Part shown: positions 24,059 through 33,145 of the stretch, in pieces
How positions within the stretch are numbered: the first letter of the stretch is position 1
Layout of the letters: every line of letters starts with the position of its first letter
Made by a program: the position numbers and the translations under genes
From: Lachnospiraceae bacterium
GTDB taxonomy: Bacteria > Bacillota > Clostridia > Lachnospirales > Lachnospiraceae
NCBI GenBank assembly: GCA_017441825.1
Contig: JAFRVD010000063.1
Location: 1-47,838 of the forward strand
DNA: 47,838 nt
Direction: 5' to 3'
The notes under the pieces: model-generated
What the model saw: only the letters and a program-made list of their open reading frames with translations
Told to the model about the DNA's origin: nothing
Database searches by the model: none

Positions 24059-25531
24059 ATGCGTTATATCAGTACCAGAGACCCGAAACGCGCCGTTTCT
24101 GCGGCAGATGCCGTGATTTCAGGCATCGCCCCGGACGGCGGGCTTTATATTCCGGAAGACCCGGATTTCGGCTCATTCGACTGGAAGGCACTTCTTTCCG
24201 AAGACTTCCGGGGGATTGCCGAACGGATCTTCTCTTTTTATTTCGAAGACCTTCCGGGTATCCCGGAGATCGTCGGAAAAGCGTACGGACCCCGCTTTGA
24301 CACGCCGGAGGTCACTCCCCTTAAGAAGGTGGGCGACCGGTTCGTGCTCGAATTGTTCCACGGTCCCACCAGCGCTTTTAAGGACGTTGCGCTGCAGGCC
24401 CTTCCCCTCCTTCTTTCCGAAGCACGGAAGGTGCGCGGCATCACCCATGAGACCGTCATCCTGACAGCCACCAGCGGAGACACCGGAAAAGCGGCCCTGG
24501 AAGGCTTCCGGGACGTCCCGGGCACACGGATCATCGTGTTCTTTCCGGACGGCGGTGTGAGTACGGTGCAGCGCGCGCAGATGGTCACCCAGGAAGGCGG
24601 AAACGTCTGCTCCGTGGCTGTCCGCGGCAACTTTGACGACACACAGACCGGCGTAAAGCAGATCTTCGTCCGCGAAAAGGCCGAAGGCCTTCCGGGGACG
24701 GACGCCGCGCTGTCCTCTGCGAATTCCATCAACATAGGACGGCTCGTGCCGCAGATCGCCTACTATTTCAAGGCCTACGCGGACCTCGTAAAGGCCGGGG
24801 AGATCCGGGTGGGCGATCCCATCGATTTCACTGTGCCCACCGGCAACTTCGGCGACATCCTGGCAGGCTACCTTGCGTACAGAATGGGTCTTCCCGTCGG
24901 AAAGCTCGTGTGCGCGTCCAATAAAAACGACGTCCTGACAGAGTTCATTGGGACCGGCGTGTACGACAAGAACCGCCCGTTCTATAAGACGACCTCGCCG
25001 TCCATGGACATCCTGGTCTCGAGCAACCTGGAGCGCCTTCTCTATTTCCTTTCGGAAGAGGGCGACGAGCCTGTTTCGGAGCTTATGAAGAAGCTCACGG
25101 AGACCGGACGCTACAAGGTGTCCCCTCGGTTCCTTGAAAAGCTTCAGGCGCTCTTTGACTGCGGCGCCGCAAATGACGAAGAGGTCGCGGATTCCATCCG
25201 CGAGGTTTTCACAAAGTACGGCTACCTTCTGGATCCGCACACGGCGGCAGGCTGGCATACGGCGGACAGGTACTTTGAAAAGACCGGGCATACGCGGCCG
25301 AACGTGGTCTTAAGCACGGCATCTCCTTATAAGTTCCCGCAGGCGGTCCTTGAAGCCCTCGGGATCCCGCACGGCAGCGATGAATTTGAAATGATGGACC
25401 TTCTGTCTGAGAAGACGGGGGTGCAGGTACCGTATAATCTTTCATCCCTCCGCGGAAAAGAAGAGCGGTTCACGGACGTTGTCGATAAAGAAGAAATGTA
25501 TGCATATGTGATCCGAACGCTGGAGAAATGA
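24059..25531 (+). CDS. thrC: Threonine synthase
   Basis: The product is 490 aa, the long form. It starts RYISTRDPKRAVSAADAVISGIAPDGGLYIPE, the usual threonine synthase opening. The PLP Lys is in FHGPTSAFKDVALQ, and the phosphate-binding loop is TATSGDTGKAALEGF. It converts O-phospho-homoserine to threonine. AAAGGAGC sits before the ATG. It is divergent from hom and is followed, with an overlap or an 8-base gap depending on the start chosen, by the MTA/SAH nucleosidase. No homoserine kinase, which makes its substrate, is adjacent. Confidence 0.96.
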   Translation: MRYISTRDPKRAVSAADAVISGIAPDGGLYIPEDPDFGSFDWKALLSEDFRGIAERIFSFYFEDLPGIPEIVGKAYGPRFDTPEVTPLKKVGDRFVLELFHGPTSAFKDVALQALPLLLSEARKVRGITHETVILTATSGDTGKAALEGFRDVPGTRIIVFFPDGGVSTVQRAQMVTQEGGNVCSVAVRGNFDDTQTGVKQIFVREKAEGLPGTDAALSSANSINIGRLVPQIAYYFKAYADLVKAGEIRVGDPIDFTVPTGNFGDILAGYLAYRMGLPVGKLVCASNKNDVLTEFIGTGVYDKNRPFYKTTSPSMDILVSSNLERLLYFLSEEGDEPVSELMKKLTETGRYKVSPRFLEKLQALFDCGAANDEEVADSIREVFTKYGYLLDPHTAAGWHTADRYFEKTGHTRPNVVLSTASPYKFPQAVLEALGIPHGSDEFEMMDLLSEKTGVQVPYNLSSLRGKEERFTDVVDKEEMYAYVIRTLEK

Positions 25532-25539
25532 GGAAATAC

Positions 25540-26217
25540 ATGAAAAAGATCGGAATGCTGGTCGCGGTGGAGATCGACGCCGTGGTCAAAAGGTACGGGG
25601 AGCCCGTCAAAAAGGAACAGATCGGACATCTGGAATTCAGCACCTATGAGACCGAAGGCTATACGCTCATCGTATGCCATTCCGGCGCGGGAGAGATCCT
25701 CGCATCCGCGGGCGTGTCGCTTCTCATCAGCCTCTATCAGGTGGAGATGGTAGTGAACTTCGGCGTGGTGGGCGGCCTTACGGACGAAATGGCCGTGGCG
25801 CGGTCGTGCATCGTCACCAAGGTCGTGCACTATGACATGGACATTTCCGGGCTTGACCCGGTGAAGCCCGGGCAGTACGGCTTCCTGCCGGACGAATTTA
25901 TCCCGCTCACGCCTGAGCTCATCGAAAAGGCGCTCTCCATCAAGCCGGACCTCAAGACCGTAGTGTGCGCGTCCGGGGACAAGTTTGTCGCGGACCCTCA
26001 GAAAAAACGCGCTCTTCATGACACTTACGGCGCGGATATCTGCGAAATGGAGGCGGCGGCATGCGCGCTTCTCTGCTATTCGAACAACGTGCCGTGCCTC
26101 ATGATCAAGACGGTTTCGGACGGGATCGATTCCGCGGACATGTTCTATGAGGAGCTTGAACGGACGTCTCTCCTTGCGGTGGACCTCGCGGACACCATCA
26201 TCCGTTCTTTTACGTAA
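25540..26217 (+). CDS. 5'-methylthioadenosine/S-adenosylhomocysteine nucleosidase-like protein
   Basis: The product is 225 aa of the PNP/UDP phosphorylase fold. It starts MKKIGMLVAVEIDAVV, has HSGAGEILASAGVSLLI with the ribose-side glycine loop, NFGVVGGLTDEM, and the signature CEMEAAACALLC carrying the two Glu that hold the ribose. The late VSDGIDSADMF has the catalytic Asp typical of MTAN. It would hydrolyse MTA or SAH to adenine and a thioribose, closing the methyl cycle, though a purine nucleosidase role is also possible. The ATG at 25540 is chosen because GAGG is six bases upstream and the product then begins at the family's first strand; an ATG at 25528 overlaps the thrC stop. Confidence 0.83.
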   Translation: MKKIGMLVAVEIDAVVKRYGEPVKKEQIGHLEFSTYETEGYTLIVCHSGAGEILASAGVSLLISLYQVEMVVNFGVVGGLTDEMAVARSCIVTKVVHYDMDISGLDPVKPGQYGFLPDEFIPLTPELIEKALSIKPDLKTVVCASGDKFVADPQKKRALHDTYGADICEMEAAACALLCYSNNVPCLMIKTVSDGIDSADMFYEELERTSLLAVDLADTIIRSFT

Positions 26218-26248
26218 TAAAAAGCAACGACAGGAGCATTGTGGTCTC

Positions 26249-26815
26249 ATGAAAGATTTTCTGAACGCGCTTCTGAACGCTGTTCTTTGGGCGCTCATGG
26301 CTTTCTTACTTTTGATGGTCATATCAGGCATCGTGCAGCGGTTTGCGGGCAGCCATGCGAACGGGCTGTTCGGGATCGGCTACGCGGTAGTGGTGTCCGG
26401 CTCCATGGAGCCGAACATCCATGTGGACGATATGATCATCTATAACGATCATGCTCCGGAGGAATACAAGGTCGGAGACGTCATCGTCTACAAAAGAAAC
26501 GCCGGGACGCCGGAGGAGATGCTGATTACCCACAGGATCGTGGAGATCAGCGAGGACGGAGAGCGGCTTGTGACCCGCGGGGACGCGAACCGGATATCAG
26601 ACCCGGAGATCTCCTTTACAGACGTTGTGGGACGGCTGGTCTGGCGGATCCCAAAGTTTGGCATTATTGCGGAATTTATCAAAAAGCCTGTGGGGATCGC
26701 GGCTGCCGTGCTGCTTCTCGGGCTGATATTCGCTGGAAATATCCTGCTCACGAAGAAATCGGTCGGGTCGAGAGAGATCCGGACGGTGAACGGGACCGGG
26801 AAACTCAGCTACTGA
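26249..26815 (+). CDS. Signal peptidase I, SipW/ER-type
   Basis: The product is 188 aa. An N-terminal membrane segment (LLNAVLWALMAFLLLMVISGIV) is followed by GYAVVVSGSMEPNIHVDDMII with the catalytic Ser, then VGDVIVYKR, ITHRIVEI with His in place of the usual Lys, and TRGDANRISDPE. A second membrane segment (GIAAAVLLLGLIFAGNILL) ends the protein. Ser-His instead of Ser-Lys and this box order are the archaeal/eukaryotic S26B type, represented in Firmicutes by SipW, which processes biofilm matrix or pilin-like proteins. No such substrate gene is nearby. The start is the first ATG of the domain; CAGGAGC is a little distant (12 bases). It lies between the nucleosidase and azlC. Confidence 0.88.
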   Translation: MKDFLNALLNAVLWALMAFLLLMVISGIVQRFAGSHANGLFGIGYAVVVSGSMEPNIHVDDMIIYNDHAPEEYKVGDVIVYKRNAGTPEEMLITHRIVEISEDGERLVTRGDANRISDPEISFTDVVGRLVWRIPKFGIIAEFIKKPVGIAAAVLLLGLIFAGNILLTKKSVGSREIRTVNGTGKLSY

Positions 26816-26822
26816 CGTAAAG

Positions 26823-27548
26823 ATGGACACAAAAATACACAGATACAGGACGTTTCTTCTGGGCGTACGGGACGGCTTCCCGATAGGCGCAGGTTATTTT
26901 GCAGTATCCTTTTCACTGGGGATCGTGGCAAAGCTTTCGGGTATTACCGGCGCGCAGGGTTTCTTCGCAAGCCTTTTTACGATGGCTTCCGCCGGTGAAT
27001 ACGCGGGCTTTTTAGTGGTCCGGGAGGATGCCGGGTTTCTCAACATGATGCTCATGACGCTTCTCGCGAGCTGCAGGTATTTCTTAATGTCCTGTGCGCT
27101 CACGCAGCGCTTTGACCCGGAAATGAAGTTCCGGCACCGGCTGCTTCTCGCGCTTGGCGTTACCGATGAGATCTTCGGCGCGAACATTGCCCGGCCGGGA
27201 TACGTGGACCCGCGGTACAGCTACGGGCTGTTTGTGCTGCCTGCCATCCTCTGGTCCTCCGGAACGCTCCTCGGGATCCTCATGGGGAACCTGCTTCCCG
27301 CAAACATCGTAAGCGCTCTGTCCGTAGCGATCTACGGCATGTTCGTTGCGATCATCATCCCGCCGGCCAAAAAGAACCGGGTCATCCTGGGCTGTGTGCT
27401 TGCATCGTTCGCTCTGAGCTTTCTGTTCAGCAGGCTTCCGGCGCTTTCCGGAATCGATTCCGGCACCCGGATCCTGATTCTCTCCGTGATCATTGCAGGC
27501 GCCGCGGCGCTTTTGTTCCCGGTAAAGGAGGATGCGGCTCATGCGTAA
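26823..27548 (+). CDS. azlC: AzlC-family branched-chain amino acid exporter subunit
   Basis: The product is 241 aa with about six to seven membrane segments. AzlC features are GFPIGAGYFAVSFSLGIVAKLSG at the N-terminus, FTMASAGEYAGF, the SCRYFLMSCALTQRF loop and ALGVTDEIFGAN. With AzlD it forms a two-component exporter of branched-chain amino acids or analogues. The ribosome binding site is weak; the start lies seven bases after the signal peptidase stop, so it is probably translationally coupled. Its end overlaps the AzlD gene by eight bases. Placement next to threonine biosynthesis makes sense, since threonine is the isoleucine precursor (inference). Confidence 0.92.
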   Translation: MDTKIHRYRTFLLGVRDGFPIGAGYFAVSFSLGIVAKLSGITGAQGFFASLFTMASAGEYAGFLVVREDAGFLNMMLMTLLASCRYFLMSCALTQRFDPEMKFRHRLLLALGVTDEIFGANIARPGYVDPRYSYGLFVLPAILWSSGTLLGILMGNLLPANIVSALSVAIYGMFVAIIIPPAKKNRVILGCVLASFALSFLFSRLPALSGIDSGTRILILSVIIAGAAALLFPVKEDAAHA

Positions 27549-27840
27549 CGTCCTTTACATCCTCGTCATGGCAGGCACGACCTATCTCATCCGCGTGCTG
27601 CCGATGCTTTTGCTCCGCCGGGAGATCAAGAGCCGGTTCATTCGTTCCTTTCTTTTCTATATTCCGTATGTGACGCTTGCCGTTATGACGTTCCCGGCTA
27701 TCATGGATGCCTGCGAAAAGCCTCTCGCAGGTCTTGCTGCACTCCTTGCGGGAGTGGTGCTTGCGCTCTTCGGTGCGGGGCTGTTCCCCGTGGCCGTCGT
27801 GTCCTGTGTTGCCGTCTATGTTCTGGAGCTTATCCTGTAG
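27541..27840 (+). CDS. azlD: AzlD-family membrane protein
   Basis: The product is 99 aa with four hydrophobic segments: YILVMAGTTYLIRVLPML with the family's TYLIRxLP motif, FLFYIPYVTLAVMTFP, LAGLAALLAGVVLALF, and LFPVAVVSCVAVYVLELIL. It is the small partner of AzlC. ATG 27541 is preferred over ATG 27532 because GGAGG at 27527-27531 touches the earlier codon but is nine bases from the later one. It is the last gene of the thrC-azlD run; the next 100 bases hold a hairpin without a U-tract and the leader of the glycosidase operon. Confidence 0.9.
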   Translation: MRNVLYILVMAGTTYLIRVLPMLLLRREIKSRFIRSFLFYIPYVTLAVMTFPAIMDACEKPLAGLAALLAGVVLALFGAGLFPVAVVSCVAVYVLELIL

Positions 27841-27876
27841 GGCGGCGGACTTCGGACGCTTTCGCTCTGAATACCC

Positions 27877-27898
27877 CCGGAAGCAGCGGCGCTTCCGG
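27877..27898 (+). other. Hairpin in the leader before the alpha-xylosidase gene
   Basis: CCGGAAGC at 27877-27884 pairs with GCTTCCGG at 27891-27898. No T-run follows (TCTCAGG), so it is a poor terminator; it could be a weak end for azlD or a 5' structure of the glycosidase mRNA. I see no convincing promoter in this gap. Confidence 0.45.
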
Positions 27899-27940
27899 TC
27901 TCAGGAAGAATACAAACAATACGATACAGGAGGATGATTT

Positions 27941-30232
27941 ATGCAGTATGAAAACGGCTGCTGGGTCTTAAAGGAAGGCTACGGTGCCTTCTGGCCCACG
28001 GAAGCATACGAGGTCACGAAATCAGAGACGGACCTTCGGATCTGCGGACCTACGGCGTACATGCACGGGAAGGGGAGCGCCATCGGCGGCATTAACCTGA
28101 CCATCCGTATTACGGCGCCCATGCCGGAAGTGATCAGGGTCGAGACGTACCACCACAAGGGCGGCGTCAAGAAGGGACCGGATTTCGAGCTTCAGATCGA
28201 TGAAAATGCGGCGCTGGACCTTGACGAGACGGAAAGCGAGCTCATCGTAAAGAGCGGCACGCTGTCGCTCGTGATCCGGAAAAAGCCCTGGAGCATGACG
28301 TTCATGCGCGGGGACGAAGTCCTCACGAAGAGTACCGAGAGGGACCTGGCGTTTGTCAAGAAGAACTGGACCGGCATGATGTACGATCATCCGGGCGATT
28401 CCTGGATCTCCGAACGGCTGTCCATTTCCGTGGGCGAGCTGATCTACGGCCTTGGGGAGCGCTTCGGCCACTTCACAAAGAACGGCCAGACCGTGGTGAT
28501 CCGCAACGAAGACGGCGGCACCTGCACGGAGCAGGCCTATAAAAACATCCCGTTCTATTTATCCAACAAGGGCTACGGCGTGTTCGTAAACCATACGGAG
28601 CCCGTGGAATTCGAGGTCGGCACGGAGCAGGTCAGCAAGGTCGGCTTCGCGGCGCCCGGAGAATACCTGGATTACTTCGTATTCAACGGCCCGTCCATGA
28701 AGGACGTGCTCGTGCGGTACACCGATATGACCGGCAAGCCGGCGCTTCCGCCGCAGTGGACCTTCGGCCTCTGGCTGTCCACTTCGTTCACCACGAGCTA
28801 TGATTCGGATACCGTCTTAGGCTTCGTGAACGGCATGCTGGACCGCGGCATTCCGCTTTCCGTGTTCCACTTTGACTGCTGCTGGATGCGCGAGTTCCAC
28901 TGGACGGACTTTGTCTGGGACAACCGCGTGTTCAAGGACCCGGAGGCGCTCATCCGGACCATTCACGATAAGGGCATCAAGGTCTGCGTGTGGATCAATT
29001 CGTACATCGCGCAGGATTCCGCGCTCTTCGACGAAGGCATGGAGAAGGGCTACTTTATCAAGCGGAAGGACGGCTCCGTCTGGCAGTGGGATATGTGGCA
29101 GCCCGGCCTTACGATCGTGGACTTCACGAATCCCGCGGCATGCGAGTGGTATAAAGGTCTCCTCAACAAGATGATGGATATGGGCGTGGACTGCTTCAAG
29201 ACCGACTTCGGTGAAAGAATTCCGGACGACTGCGTCTGGTACGACGGGTCGGATCCCTTAAAGATGCACAATTACTACGCTTATCTTTACAACAAGTGCG
29301 TGTTCGAGTGCATAGAGGAGAGAAGGGGCGTTAATGACGCGGTCGTGTTCGCGCGTTCCGCGGCGGCGGGCTCCCAGAAGTTCCCGGTGCACTGGGGCGG
29401 CGACTGCTGGTCGAATTACGATGCGATGGCGCAGTCTCTGCGCGGCGGCCTGTCGTTCACGTCGTCCGGCTTCGGGTTCTGGGCGCACGACATCGGCGGC
29501 TTCGAAGACACCTCCACGCCGGACGTTTACAAGCGCTGGGTGGCCTTCGGACTTCTGTCCACGCACAGCCGGCTGCACGGCAGCTCTTCCTACCGCGTCC
29601 CGTGGCTCTATGACGAAGAAGCCGTGGACGTGGCGCGGTTCTTCACGAACCTGAAGCTTGAACTCCTGCCGTACTTCACGACGTCCGCGTATCAGACGCA
29701 CAAGACAGGTGTGCCGATGCTTCGGAGCATGGTCCTGGAATTCGAAAAGGACCGGAACACCCATTATCTCGACCGCCAGTACATGCTGGGCGATTCGCTC
29801 CTTGTGTCCCCCATCTTCAACGAAGAGGGCACTGCGGATTATTACCTTCCGGCAGGCAACTGGACGAATTACCTCACCGGAGAGAAGTGCACAGGAAACG
29901 TCTGGCGGAACGAGCACCAGGATTACCTGTCCATCCCGCTCTGGGTGCGCGAGAACAGTATCATTCCGACGGGTGTGGACTGCCAGAACGTGAACTACGA
30001 GTTTGAGAACAACCTCGAGTTCAAGGTCTTCGGCCTTACCGACTGTGCAGAGATCACGGTTATGAAGGGCGACGTGGAGGCCGGAACACTGAAAGCGGCT
30101 GTTAAGAACGGCGAAGTGGAGATTACATCCGACCTTAAGGGCTGTAAAGTCCGCTTTGTGGGGATGAAGGACGTGAAAGTCCGCGGATACGAGACCGAGG
30201 TTTCGGGCGAGGATGCGGTGATTATACTGTGA
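27941..30232 (+). CDS. yicI: Alpha-xylosidase, GH31 (YicI-like)
   Basis: The product is 763 aa, matching YicI in length and layout: N-terminal beta-sandwich (residues 1-240), TIM barrel and C-terminal beta domains. The nucleophile Asp is in DCFKTDFGERIP and the acid/base Asp in HWGGDCWSNYDAM. WTFGLWLSTSFTTSYD and GLSFTSSGFGFWAHDIGGF are family segments; KTDFGER is the YicI/alpha-xylosidase form, whereas alpha-glucosidases carry WxDMNE-type sequences. It removes terminal alpha-xylose from xyloglucan oligosaccharides (isoprimeverose units). No signal peptide, so it acts on imported sugars. GGAGG at 27929-27933 is a strong ribosome binding site. It leads a probable four-gene unit; the GH42 frame starts 10 bases after its stop. 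Confidence 0.94.
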   Translation: MQYENGCWVLKEGYGAFWPTEAYEVTKSETDLRICGPTAYMHGKGSAIGGINLTIRITAPMPEVIRVETYHHKGGVKKGPDFELQIDENAALDLDETESELIVKSGTLSLVIRKKPWSMTFMRGDEVLTKSTERDLAFVKKNWTGMMYDHPGDSWISERLSISVGELIYGLGERFGHFTKNGQTVVIRNEDGGTCTEQAYKNIPFYLSNKGYGVFVNHTEPVEFEVGTEQVSKVGFAAPGEYLDYFVFNGPSMKDVLVRYTDMTGKPALPPQWTFGLWLSTSFTTSYDSDTVLGFVNGMLDRGIPLSVFHFDCCWMREFHWTDFVWDNRVFKDPEALIRTIHDKGIKVCVWINSYIAQDSALFDEGMEKGYFIKRKDGSVWQWDMWQPGLTIVDFTNPAACEWYKGLLNKMMDMGVDCFKTDFGERIPDDCVWYDGSDPLKMHNYYAYLYNKCVFECIEERRGVNDAVVFARSAAAGSQKFPVHWGGDCWSNYDAMAQSLRGGLSFTSSGFGFWAHDIGGFEDTSTPDVYKRWVAFGLLSTHSRLHGSSSYRVPWLYDEEAVDVARFFTNLKLELLPYFTTSAYQTHKTGVPMLRSMVLEFEKDRNTHYLDRQYMLGDSLLVSPIFNEEGTADYYLPAGNWTNYLTGEKCTGNVWRNEHQDYLSIPLWVRENSIIPTGVDCQNVNYEFENNLEFKVFGLTDCAEITVMKGDVEAGTLKAAVKNGEVEITSDLKGCKVRFVGMKDVKVRGYETEVSGEDAVIIL

Positions 30233-30242
30233 TGAGGAATAC

Positions 30243-32285
30243 ATGAACTACCGAAGCTTTTCCGACAAACTGAAAAAACTCCCCTACGGCGGCGACTACA
30301 ACCCCGAGCAGTGACCGGAGGAGGTGTGGGAAGAGGACATGCGGTTCTTTAAGGAAGCCGGCATCGACACCCTTTCCGTGAACATCTTCTCCTGGGCTGC
30401 GCTGCAGCCGTCCGAGGACGAATACAATTTTACGAAGCTGGACAAGATCATGGCGCTCCTTAAGGAGAACCATATGAACGTGATCCTCGCGACCAGTACC
30501 GCGGCGCATCCCGCGTGGATGGCGAAGAAGTACCCGGAGATCACGCGCGTCAATTTCCTCGGCATCAAGCGGAAGTTCGGCGGGCGGCACAACTCCTGCC
30601 CGAATTCGCCGGTGTACCGGAAGTACTCCGCGCGGCTTGCGGGGAAGATCGCGGAACGGTACAAGGATTATGACAACATCGTCGCATGGCACGTCTCGAA
30701 CGAATTCAACACGGGCTGCTACTGCGAAAACTGCGAGCGGGCCTTCCGGGAGTGGGTCAAAAAGAAATACAAGACACTCGATGAAGTGAACCGGGTCTGG
30801 AACACCGCCTTCTGGGGGCATACGTTCTATGACTTCGATGAGATCGTGGTCCAGAACAATCAGACCGAGTGCAATTCGCCTACGGAATCCGAGTTCCCGG
30901 GCATCACGCTCGACTACAGGCGCTTTATGGACGACTCCATGCTGGAGTGCTACAAGCTCGAGTACGAGGCTGTCAAAAAATTCACGCCGGACGTCCCCGT
31001 GACCACGAATTTCATGGCGTTCTTCGAGCCGCTAAATTACCAGAAGTGGGCACGGAGCATGGATTTTGTGTCCTGGGACAGCTATCCGACGCCCGACGAA
31101 GACCCCGCGAACACGTCCATGTGGCACGACCTCATGCGGTCCATGAAGCAGGGCGACCCGTTCCTCCTTATGGAGCAGACGCCCAACGTCCAGAACTGGC
31201 AGCCCTATAACGCCATCAAGCGGCCGGGCGTCATGCGCCTCTGGAGCTACCGTGCCGTCGCGCACGGGTCGGACGGCGTGTGCTTCTTCCAGATGCGGCG
31301 GACGCGCGGCGCGAGCGAAAAGACGCACGGCGCGGTCATCGAACACGCCGGGACAGACAAGACGCGGACTTTCCGGGAGATCGCGGAGCTCGGGGGTGAG
31401 CTCAAGGCTTTAGGCGGCGAGCTTCTGGGCCTTCGGACGGACGCACGCGCAGCCATCATTTTCGACTGGGAAAACTGGTGGGACTTCGAGCTTTGTTCCG
31501 GCCCGTCCCGGGATCCCGAATACAAGAGCTACCCGAAGGAGGTCATGCGCTGGTACAGGGCCTTCTATGAGCGGAACGTAAACGTGGACATCGTGAGTCC
31601 GGAGGATGATCTTTCCTCCTATAAGCTCGTGGTCGCGCCGCTTCTTTTCATGCTGCGGGACGGCTTTGCCGAAAAAGCGGAAGAATTCGTGAGAACGGGC
31701 GGCGTGTTCGTGTGCTCCGCATATACGGGGCTCGTGGACGAGCATGACCTCGCATTCTTAGGCGGCTACCCGGGTCCCCTGAAGGACCTTTTCGGCGTGT
31801 GGGTCGAGGAGACAGACGTGCTCCCGCCGGGCGACACGAACAGCTTTGTGTACAAGGGCTTGACGTACGAAGCGTCGCAGATCTATGACATCATGGGAAG
31901 CCATGAAGAAGACACGGAAGTCCTTTCAGAATACGGGTCGGACTTCTACGCCGGGAAGCCGGTGCTCACGAAGCATCCCTTCGGGGAAGGGGCGGCGTAT
32001 TATTTTGCGACCCGGAGCACCCCGGAATTCTACAGGGAATTCATCGGGGACCTCGTCCATGAGTGCGGTATCCGGGAGCTGATGCCGGCCATCGGCGGGG
32101 TGGAAGTGACCTGCCGCGAAAACGAAACGGACGAGTACCTGTTTATACTGAATCATAACGCCGGGGAGGTCGTACTTACCGAAGGTGCGTACGGCACGGA
32201 CCTTCTGACCGGGAAGACTGTTTCCGGTTCGGAAAACGTAACGCTTCCGGGGAAGGATGTCATGATCCTGAAGAGAAAGAAATAA
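30243..32285 (+). pseudogene. GH42 beta-galactosidase interrupted by an in-frame TGA at the conserved Trp codon
   Basis: Read through the stop, the product is 680 codons with standard GH42 features. It starts MNYRSFSDKLKKLPYGGDY and continues NPEQ-stop-PEEVWEEDMRF; the family reads NPEQW, so TGA at 30312-30314 replaces TGG. Everything downstream is intact: acid/base Glu of AWHVSNEFN (codon about 154), nucleophile Glu of LLMEQTPN (about 311), zinc cysteines around SCPNS and CYCENC, and the trimerisation and C-terminal domains. GAGG five bases before ATG 30243 supports the start. Translation could restart at GTG 30324 or ATG 30339 behind GGAGGAGG at 30317-30324, giving a protein lacking the first barrel strand, which would probably be inactive. 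Recent inactivation or a base-call error fit best. GH42 removes beta-galactose, a xyloglucan side group. Confidence 0.85.
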
Positions 32286-32377
32286 TAACCGGGGGTGCCG
32301 CGCGTCAGGCGTGAAGCCGTCCGGAATAAGCTTTTGAGAGTGAAACAAATATCATGAAAACAGAAAGGAGCAGACAG

Positions 32378-33142
32378 ATGTGGAATAAGATCAAGACAGA
32401 CGAGTTTGAAGGCATGATCGCGGAGAGCGTCGTCATCAACGGCTGCGACCAGGACCCCATCCACGTGTACTACGCGCGTCCGATGGGCCCGGGACCCTTC
32501 CCGGGGATCGTGCTGATCCCGCATATGCCCGGCTGGGACGAGTGGTGCAGGGAGACCTCCCGCCGCTTTGCCGAGCACGGCTACAGTGTGGCGTGCCCGA
32601 ACATTTACGAGCGCTTCGGCCACGGCTATCCGGACGAAGTCTCCATGCGGGTGCGCGAACAGGGCGGCTGCCCGGACCGTACGGTCATGGGTGACGTGCA
32701 GGCGTCGCTTTCGTTCCTTCGGTCCCAGCCGAACGCCAATAAGAAGGTGGGCGTCATCGGCATGTGCTCCGGCGGACGGCACGCGTTCCTTGCGGCCTGC
32801 CAGATGGACTTTGACGCGGCGGTGGACTGCTGGGGCGGCGGCGTGATCCAGAAGGAAGAGGAACTTACTCCGGCACGGCCGAAGGCTCCCATCGATTTCG
32901 CGGCAGACCTCAAGTGCCCGCTTCTCGGCATCTTCGGCAATGAGGACCGCATGCCCACGCCGGACCAGGTGGACGAGCACGAGAGGGTGCTGAAAGAACT
33001 CGGAAAGGACTACACCTTCTATCGCTACGACGGCGCCGGACACGGCTTCTGGTACTACCACAACCAGATGTACCGGCAGCAGCAGGCGATGGATTCGCTG
33101 GAGAAGGTGTTCGACTTCTTTGAAGAGAACCTCAGGGAATAA
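32378..33142 (+). CDS. Dienelactone-hydrolase-family protein
   Basis: The product is 254 aa of alpha/beta-hydrolase fold. The nucleophile elbow is GMCSGGRHA, with Cys as nucleophile as in dienelactone hydrolase; the acid is in FGNEDRMPTP and the His in DGAGHGFWYY. The N-terminus contains YYARPMGPGPFPGIVLIPHMPGWDE, the usual first strand and loop. Members act on lactones or esters and are common in sugar-utilisation loci where the exact substrate is unknown. ATG 32378 is chosen over ATG 32354 because AAAGGAG lies seven bases before it. It follows the GH42 gene after 92 bases without a terminator and precedes the maturase by three bases. Confidence 0.87.
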   Translation: MWNKIKTDEFEGMIAESVVINGCDQDPIHVYYARPMGPGPFPGIVLIPHMPGWDEWCRETSRRFAEHGYSVACPNIYERFGHGYPDEVSMRVREQGGCPDRTVMGDVQASLSFLRSQPNANKKVGVIGMCSGGRHAFLAACQMDFDAAVDCWGGGVIQKEEELTPARPKAPIDFAADLKCPLLGIFGNEDRMPTPDQVDEHERVLKELGKDYTFYRYDGAGHGFWYYHNQMYRQQQAMDSLEKVFDFFEENLRE

Positions 33143-33145
33143 GTG

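Noticed and set aside
26147-26248. N-terminal extension of the signal peptidase
   Set aside because: The open frame continues upstream inside the nucleosidase gene, but there is no family similarity and the ATG at 26249 starts at the membrane anchor.
30312-30314. UGA read as tryptophan or selenocysteine
   Set aside because: TGA is the true stop of many genes here (for example at 2192, 8791, 14975 and 30230), and coding Trp is TGG throughout. The position is a conserved Trp, not a Cys or Sec, and I see no obvious SECIS-like loop, so a point mutation or error is preferred.
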